Positions 56,320 through 64,000 of a DNA stretch of 64,000 bases are shown piece by piece; within the stretch, counting starts at the first letter, position 1; the number at the start of each line of letters is the position of its first letter. The translations under genes were made by a program, and so were the position numbers. The notes below the pieces were generated by a model, which saw nothing but the letters and a program-made list of their open reading frames with translations, had not been told where the DNA came from and did not search any database. This DNA is from Cyanodermella asteris (lineage: Eukaryota; Ascomycota; Lecanoromycetes; Ostropales; Stictidaceae). The stretch lies in the NCBI GenBank assembly GCA_900618795.1, contig UYJD01000002.1:1141836-1205835 (forward strand). The letters are read 5' to 3'.

Positions 56320-58272
56320 TCACGAAACCGCGATATCCGAAGTGCTACCCGCGCTGAAATTTGTCTCGTTGCTTCCGAACGACGCCTCAAAGAACTCCTC
56401 AAAGCCTGCATAACCGGTCGCTTCGAAATCGGCCATCTGAGAAGCAAACTCTGACCAGTCAATATTTGGCATGTGAGTATAGCCTGTCTCACTCGATACT
56501 TGAGAAGCAGGCTGCCTATAAACAATTTGAGGAATGGCGGAGATCATTGCCGTCGGCTGCAATCGTGCGCCTAGCCCGAGCACCTCCCGAGCAATCGTCT
56601 TGATCTCCCATGCAATCCTTTTGGCTTGCTTCCATACTTCGGCAAATATCTCCAAAGTACCGATTGCTGCTCGGATGCGTTCGCGTGCTGCGTTCAATTC
56701 TTCGCCCTTGAGGACGTACTTGCAGGCGGCCAGGTGGACCACCGTCGCGGCTCCAACCATGCAGATTGTGAAAGGAGAGCGAGCCATGCGATTGGAGTGG
56801 AGCGTAAGAAGATCGGTCTGCTTTTCGATTGCGGTCAAGATCTTTTGTGTATGGCTCGGTGCATCCCAGAATTCCACCGGATCAAGTCGCTCTGGGGGCG
56901 GTGGGGGCGCACACGTTGACACTTTCTCAACCGGATTGTATGCCAAAGTCGAGAAAGGGCGGTGTATTTCAACGATATATCTGCAAGCAGCGTCAGGGTG
57001 GCCTCATGATTCTGGCGGCGACAGAACTTACACTGAGATGACACACTCTGCTTTCCAGAGCAGTTCGTCGGTCTTACCGTCGGGTCGGATCAGACTTCGC
57101 TTGCTTTTAGGTAATAATGAACGCCATCCGAGGACTGCTGCATCGGCATTTGTGCATCTTGATCTTGAGAAAATGTCGTTCTCCTCTCGATCCCCGCAGA
57201 TATACTGATCCAAGGCTCTCAGAAGGCCTATCAAGTAAGCGAAGGACGAAAACCCCGGACTGTCTTCGTAATCAAATTCCCGGTTCTCGTACTCTTCTAT
57301 TTTTCGCGGTCGTGGAATACACTGTCGATGTCAGCAACCAACAAGCGCTTCTGGCAACCAAAGACATACACCAGACTCGTATTCCCATTCTTCGCACGGC
57401 AGCTCGACCGTGGCGGGAACGTGCTTTTGGCTTGATTTGAAAGTCGCACCATGAGTGATAGCAGCCATGTGCATTTCAGTACAGTAGATTTGCCACCAAG
57501 TTCGTCGCCAACTCTCGGCGAGCATAGGGTCCCCCTGAGCCTGGCTGACGATGGTTTCACGTTTGAAGATCTGAACTTGGTAGACAGCCTTTTTCACAAG
57601 GGCGTCTAGAGCCAAGCCGCCAGCAACGTACCCATCCTGCCAGATCTGCGAATGGACGTATAGAAGTTGGGCTTGAATCACGAAAAGGTTCGTGTCAGCA
57701 TAATGATCTGCCAAGGCTTGCTTGACCTGCACCTCAAGAGCATCTGTGGAAATCTTCTCGGTAAAGAGCGATCCAAGAAACTGCATGATAAGGATCAATA
57801 CATCGATGCCGGGTGCGTTGTCGTGGATCTTCTGCTCCAAGAAACGCCGAGGCAGGACGCATGGATGTGACGGGTGAAAGTAGGTGTAATACAACTCGAT
57901 GAGCGAGCTCTGGACATTGTCGCTGGACACCGAGTTGAAGTCTGATCGCGGACTGGCATCGGAGCTGGTATGAGTTGTGGCACTGGCGCTGGCGCTGGCT
58001 GCTGTCACTGGCGAGGTCCACGAAGGCTCCAACATCAACCGTTCAACCGGTAAGTCAGGATCACACAGCGCTTGGCCCGTCGTCGTCTTGCTGCTTTGAT
58101 TGCCGCGCGGTCGACCTCCCCTTCTCGATTTCAGCCACACACATTCTGCACCTTCTTGTTCACATCGTGAGCAACTGGGTGTTGCACCGTTACACTTGAG
58201 ATGCCTGTTTCGGCACGTGGCGCAGGCCAAGGAGATCCTGACAGCCCGGTTGTTCAACACATTCTTCGACAT
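56320..58272 (-). CDS. Zn2Cys6 transcription factor, three exons
   Basis: Minus-strand model 58272-57370, 57321-57032 and 56980-56320 gives 617 residues; the introns are 49 and 51 nt with gtatgt and gtaagt donors, and all phases close. The zinc cluster has Cys17, 20, 27, 34, 37 and 44 (CATCRNRHLKC, CSRCEQEGAEC), followed by a basic stretch RRGGRPRG. A fungal-specific TF (middle homology) region spans about residues 120-450, with landmarks YYTYFHPSHPCVLP, ESWRRTWWQIYCTEMHMA, PCEEWEYESG, LIGLLRALDQYICG and IVEIHRPFSTLAYNP. Family knowledge: such nuclear proteins bind CGG-type sites and often control adjacent gene clusters. It shares a 402-bp promoter region with the MDR enzyme gene, which makes that gene and the nearby methyltransferase likely targets. 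Confidence 0.93.
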
Positions 58273-58674
58273 TTTAGTTCACTGAACAGAGGCTGACAAT
58301 ACTGGATATTCTTCCACAGAGCCTTGCTCAACTCGAGATGACAATTCTGGATGACTGTGACACCGTTGCTGAGTAAGTGACCTGTCGGGTATTGAAGCGG
58401 CCACCGCAACTGACCCTGTGAGGCTGAATACCCGAATAGCCGAAGCGACACTTGCCGGTCCACAACAACCCAACCTTAGTTCTGACCTGTAACCGAGTGT
58501 CCTTGTATATTGATTTGTGCAAAATTCAACGGCGATGAGTAGGCAATGTGAGAAACCGACAATCATCCGTCGAGCTGTATATATCATGAACTGCTGGACG
58601 CGAAGGATGGGGCACTGCCACCACAGACTACCGACGAATTCCAAATATCATATACTACGCACCGTCCCCGGAAT
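58273..58674. promoter_or_regulatory. bidirectional promoter, Zn2Cys6 regulator / MDR enzyme
   Basis: A 402-bp spacer between divergent starts. A TATA-like TATATAT lies at 58578-58584, 91 bp before the MDR start. CGG and CCG triplets occur several times (for example CGGCCACCG near 58398), the kind of half-sites that zinc-cluster factors bind, but no site can be proved by eye. Confidence 0.6.
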
Positions 58675-59685
58675 ATGACTGCCTTGGAATTGCCCAGTGC
58701 TGTTCGCTGCATTCTTCAGCCCGACCGTCAGACCGAGACTGTCTACCTGACAAAAATCCCCATCCAACTGCCCAAGCCGGGATCTACGGAACATCTCATC
58801 AAGGTGAAATGCGTTGCGCCCTGCGCTGACGAGCTCACCTGGGCCAAGACCGACGGTCACCTTATGGACCCGGAGCGTGTCGATGTGCCCTGCTTCGACA
58901 TGTCGGGCATTGTCGTTTCGGCACCGAGCGATTCACCGTTCCAGCCCGGCTGTGAAATCTTCACCCATACCGACGGCCTTACGACGGGCAACGCTCGCGA
59001 ATACACCATTGCTCGCACCGAAAATCTCGCGCTGAAGCCGAAGGACCTGTCCTGGGAAGAGGCTGCGTCAGTGTCGGTCAGCGCCTTGACCGCATACCAG
59101 GCACTGTTCACACATGGTCAGCTCGGTTGGAAGGGGGCGGAGGCAAGAGCCGCTAATGCTAATAAATCCATCCTGATTACTGCTGCGGCCGGCGGCGTCG
59201 GGGTTTGGGCCCTGCAGTTGGCAAAGGCGGCCGGCGTTGGGGAGATCATTGCCGTCAACGGGACGTCGAATGTGGAGTTTGTTCAGGGCCTGGGTGCCAC
59301 CCGTGTGGTCGACTATCGTAAACAGTCCCTGGGCACTTGGGCGGTATCTCAAGGGGTCAAAGTCGATCTGGTTCTGGATATGGTAGGAGGTCAGACGTTG
59401 ACTGATGCCTGGTCTATGGTGAAGGAGGGAGGGCATCTAATTAGCGTGATCGCTCGGAATCCAGATTCGCTGAAGCCGGAGACTCCTGTTGCCAATAACA
59501 TCAAGAGCCTGTTCTTCATCCTCGAATCAATTGGAGCCCAACTGAGGGAGGTTGCAGAGCTTTTGGAGAACGGTTCAGCTAGAGCCATCGTCGACAGCGT
59601 GTGGGACCTTGTGCAGTACAGAGAAGCTTTCGCCAAGCTTGCAGAAGGACATGCAAAGGGTAAGGTCATCATACGTTTATCGTGA
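58675..59685 (+). CDS. MDR-family oxidoreductase, quinone-oxidoreductase-like
   Basis: A single exon of 336 residues. It has an N-terminal GroES-like domain (about 1-125; KVKCVAPCADELTWAKTDG, VPCFDMSGIVV) and a Rossmann domain with the nucleotide-binding motif ITAAAGGVGVWALQLAKAAG (about 168-187). It ends with LAEGHAKGKVIIRL, typical of the family. The structural-zinc cysteine loop of alcohol dehydrogenases is absent, so it belongs with zinc-independent quinone oxidoreductases and enoyl-reductase-like proteins, which usually use NADPH. The substrate is unknown. It is divergent from the Zn2Cys6 regulator and converges on the O-methyltransferase, consistent with a tailoring role in a small metabolic cluster. 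The start is the first ATG, with a TATA-like box 91 bp upstream. Confidence 0.92.
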   Translation: MTALELPSAVRCILQPDRQTETVYLTKIPIQLPKPGSTEHLIKVKCVAPCADELTWAKTDGHLMDPERVDVPCFDMSGIVVSAPSDSPFQPGCEIFTHTDGLTTGNAREYTIARTENLALKPKDLSWEEAASVSVSALTAYQALFTHGQLGWKGAEARAANANKSILITAAAGGVGVWALQLAKAAGVGEIIAVNGTSNVEFVQGLGATRVVDYRKQSLGTWAVSQGVKVDLVLDMVGGQTLTDAWSMVKEGGHLISVIARNPDSLKPETPVANNIKSLFFILESIGAQLREVAELLENGSARAIVDSVWDLVQYREAFAKLAEGHAKGKVIIRLS

Positions 59686-60041
59686 TGAGATGCTGCGGGC
59701 CACAAACGATACAGACTGCTCTTTGAGAATGTGAAAATGAGATTATGATTGACCAGTGCCGGCCATGTCTTTGCATGTGCGGATCATGCCCACTTTTTGA
59801 CCCACAGCAATGAAACGATCGCCTGCCAGATGGGCCTGGACAATGACTGTCCCTATAATGCGCTAATCTCCGTCTGATACGTAGGACCAAAGTTTTCTCA
59901 CCACATGCCTTGAAATTACAGCTCATATAGCCTTGAGCTGAAGATGACGGTATCATCACCCTGACGCAGCATCAAAAGCTTGGCTCTCGCTCATTGCATT
60001 ACTGGTCAACAATCGTCGCTTCATTTTTGTTCTGTCGAGCT
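59686..60041. other. spacer between convergent genes
   Basis: A 356-bp 3'-3' interval between the MDR and O-methyltransferase genes. No gene or repeat seen. Confidence 0.55.
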
Positions 60042-61266
60042 TCAAGCAATCTCAATCTCGATGATGCTCTCCGAAGCTTCTGAGCCGTGAATTTTGACCA
60101 CTTTCAGGCCCGCCTCCCCGATCAACTTTTTCCATGTCCCCTCCTCTCTCTCGCTTGCTGAGAAAGCACACATCATGATACCATCCGTCAGCGTTGCCAG
60201 AGGGTGAGGATTCACCTCCGCAACCACAGCTTCGTGGAGGAGTATTCTCGAGTACCCCTTTTCCATCGACTGGGCAATAAGCTTCAAGATGTCCACGGTC
60301 TTCTCATCCGGCCAGTCATGGAGCACAGTATGCAGGTAATAAGCACGCGCTCCCTTGACAGGTTGTCCCTTAACCAGGTCGATCACCTGCTTCTGCACTG
60401 GGGCAGTCACATTCGCTACCTCGATGACATTCGGCAGATCCTGGAGCACGAGTGACCCCTCTGGGACATCCGGGTGTTTCGCTCGGAACCTTTCGATATC
60501 GTGTCCGACACCGCCGGCGACATCGACCAGAATGGGCACGCCGGGCTTTGCGCCCTGGACTAGCTCCTCTGTAGGATACAAGTCGACCCACGGAATCTTG
60601 GAATCCGCGTAGCAAGTCATGGCTTTGTTGAAGGACTCGCCCGCAGCGGGATTGCTAGCGAAGAAGGCAAACGTGTCTTTGCCAGCCCAGTCCGTGAAGT
60701 TGTTGTTCACGGGATCAGTCGGATTCTTGTACCCCGTTTTGGCGGCGTAGACGGGAAAGTGCGAAAAGCAAGGATCGTTAAACTCGTAAGCAAAACTGTA
60801 TATGAAGGGAAAGAGCGGTTCTGCCAATGCGCGGCTGAAGGGGGTCAGTTCGAAAGTGTCGCCGTGTCCGGCCTCCTTGACAAGGTGACGGCCTGCAAGC
60901 ATGCGTAGGATGCGCTCTGTCGGATACCCATGTTAGCTAAATGTCTTTCCAATCGATCATCTTGGTTCGCAACTCACTCATGAGAGGCTGATCAACGCCG
61001 GAAAGGGCTGCGAGCTCTGCGCTGGATGATGGCTTGCCGCCCGCTTCGACCCATTTCTTCCACAACCCGGCGTCGATGAGAGTCTTGATAAATGCTTTGG
61101 TAATTGAATGCCCCCACGCATGGTCGAGAGCAATGTCAAATGGGGTTTGCACCCGCCGGAGGGCTCCTGTAAGGGCGTTTTCTATCCGCGTCTTATCTTT
61201 CACACTGGTGATGGAGCTCTGATCAAGCTTGTCGAGGAAGGATACGATTTCGTCTGCGCTCGCCAT
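60042..61266 (-). CDS. SAM-dependent O-methyltransferase, two exons
   Basis: Minus-strand model 61266-60978 and 60916-60042 gives 387 residues, usual for fungal class II small-molecule O-methyltransferases. The intron has a gtgagt donor, a gctaac branch site and a cag acceptor; the junction reads LMKRILRMLAG. The N-terminal helical part (about 1-170) is the dimerisation/substrate region. The SAM motif VDVAGGVGHD lies near 227-236, the adenine-site acidic loop near QDLPNVIEV, and the general-base histidine in LHTVLHDWPDEK (about His296). Family knowledge: it transfers a methyl group from SAM to a phenolic or similar hydroxyl, often in secondary metabolism. Upstream, a CCAAT box (61313-61317) and a T/A-rich TATA-like stretch (61321-61331) are visible. 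Confidence 0.93.
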
Positions 61267-62239
61267 TTTGTAAACACCAAATTATTGCTGTGACAGTATC
61301 TGATTTAGGGGGCCAATCGAAATAAATAAATGGTCGATTCGACAGCGGCGGCTGATCGTACAACAAAATTGAGCTTCAGAAATGCAGAGTCCGTCCAGGC
61401 GTTTCTGTTGCCGTGGCTGTTACAAGTCAGAGGATGATTGAACAAGATCGCGCGGCCCTGAAGATCGGACAGGCATTCGGTAATCAAGTCTACCCTGCCC
61501 GTTCTTTGGCTCCTGAAGACCAATGCGAAAGCTGACTTTGTGGTCCATCATTGGGCCACGAGCGTGGTATATCGCCGAAAATACAACTCCACGTCATGCT
61601 TGCCGCCCAGACGCACTTGGGCTCAATTGCATCAGCTTATCGTAGAAGTGTCATACAACTGATTTTAAACTAACGAATTGATCGCTTGGATGAAGAGTCT
61701 TCGGCTTTATATGAGCTCAATTCTCGTGGCGGCCGAAACCTTGCAGGGGATACGGCTGGTCGATGGCGGGAAGGCACACATGGGGACACCGGCACTGACC
61801 GCCGTTGCAGGGGCCTTAACCTTGAGCCACGGATTAGTTGCCATGGGATGAGTAGCAACTTCCATAGTGTGATACACGACTCGCTGTGAAGCATTCGGTA
61901 TCGAAGAGCGAACGGCAGTGGGCGGAATGATTCTAAAATTTCCAAGGTTCACGCAGCGACACCTAAGTGTGAACTTAGTTGACATGCGCCTCGTCTTGCA
62001 TTGGTCAGCAACACTTGCAACGGTACGCGAGTAGCATTTGCCTACGACTTATTAGTGAGTTGAAATTAATACTATTGCACGAACGGCTGTTTGGCCAAAG
62101 TGTCCCTATCGCAGGAAGTTGACCATCCCCATTTGACAATCATCTCCATCAGAAGGCTGTGAGCAGCCCTAGAAGCTTGGATCTGATACTCGACCTTTTG
62201 ATAATTGCTGTCTTGTCAACAGAGCATTGACTTTCGAAG
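61267..62239. other. gene-free interval with O-methyltransferase promoter
   Basis: The part next to 61266 is the methyltransferase promoter. The remainder shows only short frames and no repeats. Confidence 0.5.
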
Positions 62240-63472
62240 TCAAGATCGCTCCACTTGTTCGTTGCCAAGCGATTCTAGCATTGACAGCAGACCTTCATCA
62301 CTACAAAGGCATTCACTTCCGTCATTTTTACAGAGATAGTAGCCGATCGAGCCAGCCTCATTCTGCCGACTCAACTCATCTCGCAGCTCAGAATGTCTCT
62401 TATGCCATGAGTGCAGATCATCGAAAGCCGGCCACTTTATATCCTCCCACGCAGAGCACGGCAATCCCTGGGCCTTGCGTCTTTTGACTGCGTAATATTT
62501 CCAGTTCCAGAACCCAAGGATGCGACATTCGCCCGGGAGATGACCAAAGACCTCTTTAGTGTACAAAGAGTGGGGCAGCTGGTGCCAGGTGTTCGTGTCG
62601 TCTGGAGACGCAGATACTGCGCTCAAATAGTCATTAAACTCGAGTGTGCCTTGGTGGACCCCTTTGCCATAGAAGTTGGCCCTCCCGATTTGCTCGTATA
62701 CGCAGCCGCCATACCTAGCCATGTGATACGACCACCCTGAGACGCAAGACAACCAGCCTTGCAGCCATCCAGCAAACCAGTTTGGATGCATAGGTACAAG
62801 GGCAACTTCATCTCCACCTCTGCGCCGATATCTCCCTAAGAACCGTCTTCTCCACGCCGTCATATTCTCCTCGTTGTCTTCGGGCTCAAGCGACGGGTCT
62901 GCGGAGATGACATTAATGTTGATGCCTCTAACAGACATGCAACACTGCTTGGTGGTCCGAGGGTCAGGAGGTGATCGTGTACCATAAACCAGGAAACCGG
63001 TGAGCAAGTAGTACCAGGTCCAGGTAATTGTAGGTGGGCCGCCATCGCCGCCCAGAAACTGACTCCTACGGCCGGTCCCAGTTCCAGAAATCCTAATGGT
63101 CACATCCAAGCTGTCGATGTGCCGAACAGACCTCGGGATATGTACCCATGTAGGCAACGCATAGTGCTCATTGACGAAGAGGACATCAAGCTTGTATTCA
63201 CACCCTGAAGGAAAAGCCCTGGCAAGAATGCGTTTCGTTTCGTCTCGGAGTTGGTGATTGACGAGCAGCAAACCATCCAAGTTTCCACTTGCATGGCTGG
63301 TTTCGTAGAAGATACTTCTGGAATCGTGATGGGTGCTGTGGGTGCGCCCTGCTGGGCACGAGAAATCTTTGCCATCGAGGGGAGAAACGGTTGGCGGCGT
63401 ACGCTCATCGTAGAGGACTTGTTCAATGATAATCTCGCGCAGCTCAATTGGAAGTCGGAGGAGGGAACCCAT
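62240..63472 (-). CDS. F-box-like protein, fungal orphan type
   Basis: The open frame extends to 63517, but the ATG at 63472 places MGSLLRLPIELREIIIEQVL at the N-terminus, a typical truncated F-box start; this gives 410 residues. A second typical element follows: LDGLLLVNHQLRDETKRILA (about residues 65-85), seen in many fungal proteins of this class. The middle (IDSLDVTIRISGTG) and the C-terminal part (RILGFWNWKYYAVKRRKAQG, WPAFDDLHSWHKRH) have no named domain. Such proteins are abundant, fast-evolving and mostly uncharacterised in Dothideomycetes; a Skp1-binding role is inferred only from the N-terminus. Confidence 0.72.
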   Translation of the reverse strand: MGSLLRLPIELREIIIEQVLYDERTPPTVSPLDGKDFSCPAGRTHSTHHDSRSIFYETSHASGNLDGLLLVNHQLRDETKRILARAFPSGCEYKLDVLFVNEHYALPTWVHIPRSVRHIDSLDVTIRISGTGTGRRSQFLGGDGGPPTITWTWYYLLTGFLVYGTRSPPDPRTTKQCCMSVRGININVISADPSLEPEDNEENMTAWRRRFLGRYRRRGGDEVALVPMHPNWFAGWLQGWLSCVSGWSYHMARYGGCVYEQIGRANFYGKGVHQGTLEFNDYLSAVSASPDDTNTWHQLPHSLYTKEVFGHLPGECRILGFWNWKYYAVKRRKAQGLPCSAWEDIKWPAFDDLHSWHKRHSELRDELSRQNEAGSIGYYLCKNDGSECLCSDEGLLSMLESLGNEQVERS

Positions 63473-64000
63473 TGCTAATCTTGAACAGACATGCACACGA
63501 GTATGAGTATGATACAAAGAGAAGGCATCCGCACACGGTCACATTATATCTTAAGCATGGAAATCTTTGCGGTAGACCAGGCGTCAAAAAGTGGTAGGCT
63601 GCGGCGTAGGCAGCGTTGTGTTGCCATTCAGCAGGGGCCTGGAACCAATGCTGGTCCTTACGCCCACAACAATTCTTGAGCCTCTTCCACGGACTAAGAG
63701 ATGCTCGTTATCGCGAAAGCTCAGCACGAGTGGGTTGAGTCAGAAAGGCATGGCCCCTCGCGCGCTTACGTAATTGGCCCGCAGGGTGAACAGCAGTGCA
63801 CTCTGACAAGCGAACCGGGGAAGTGGCATTGCCTTTGCTTTTCAAACTCAGGAGATTGTTTGTGTCCATTCGGTGTATGCACCAATATCGACCTGGATGC
63901 GATTGATCTGGGCGAAAATCTGGCTATCCTAGTTGATACCTGCTTGTCGTGAGTGTCACGGACAAAGGAAGGACCGATCAGACGTCATGGACTCTGATCC
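63473..64000. other. right-end interval
   Basis: The promoter side of the F-box-like gene. A 83-codon ATG frame (63701-63952) with several cysteines (HCLCFSNSGDCLCPFGVC) has no signal peptide or partner exon in view and is not called. Confidence 0.45.

Noticed and set aside
63701-63952. 83-codon cysteine-containing frame at the right end
   Set aside because: No signal peptide and no recognisable domain; the window ends soon after, so context is missing.
1-64000. tRNA and 5S rRNA genes
   Set aside because: I checked TTCGA/TTCAA-type T-loop motifs on both strands and found none with a matching stem; a tRNAscan run would settle this.

Overview
The window looks like nuclear chromosomal DNA from a filamentous ascomycete. 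The evidence is short introns (about 49-110 bp) with GTRNGT donors and CTAAC-type branch points, TTG/GTG-free ATG starts, a fungal Zn2Cys6 regulator, GPI-anchored Ser/Thr-rich wall proteins, small cysteine-rich secreted proteins and F-box singletons. The protein types (a kelch protein with a membrane-spanning segment, several effector-like secreted proteins) fit Dothideomycetes best, but that placement is inference. I saw no rRNA, tRNA, CRISPR, intact transposon or RIP-type AT-rich tract.

Layout, left to right. 0.3-0.7 kb: SFT1/BET1-type Golgi SNARE (+). 1.8-4.1 kb: kelch/membrane-span protein (-). 6.3-7.6 kb: F-box protein (-). 8.2-9.0 kb: four-span membrane protein with a C-terminal di-lysine signal (+). 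10.8-13.4 kb: La-motif RNA-binding protein (+). 15.3-16.6 kb: conserved fungal protein of unknown function (+). 19.1-21.2 kb: long disordered protein (-). 21.2-27.5 kb: 6.3 kb without a gene I can support. 27.5-28.3 kb: HAD glycerol-phosphate phosphatase (-), divergent from the nucleolar GTPase NUG1 (28.8-30.4 kb, +). 32.8 and 37.4 kb: a small secreted protein and a small GPI protein, separated by a region with an in-register 12-bp minisatellite. 38.9-41.9 kb: a small two-exon gene, the mitochondrial octanoyltransferase LIP2 and kinetochore protein Sos7, all (+). 42.8-43.7 kb: secreted glycoprotein (-). 47.4-48.7 kb: adhesin-like GPI wall protein (+). 49.5-51.2 kb: disordered two-exon gene (-). 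53.4 kb: 12-cysteine secreted protein (+). 54.4-55.5 kb: glyoxalase I (+). 55.6-61.3 kb: cupin (-), Zn2Cys6 transcription factor (-), quinone-oxidoreductase-like MDR enzyme (+), O-methyltransferase (-). 62.2-63.5 kb: second F-box-like protein (-).

How they work together. Most genes are single housekeeping units (vesicle fusion, ribosome assembly, lipoylation, kinetochore, methylglyoxal detoxification) with unrelated neighbours, as is normal in fungi. The exception is 55.6-61.3 kb: a regulator and an MDR reductase share a 402-bp divergent promoter and are flanked by an O-methyltransferase and a cupin. This resembles a small secondary-metabolite or detoxification cluster without a PKS/NRPS/terpene backbone gene in view. 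The secreted and wall proteins scattered across 32-54 kb are candidates for host or surface interaction.

Gene models were spliced by hand from reading frame, splice consensus and similarity to families I know. Exon boundaries are good hypotheses rather than transcript-supported facts.
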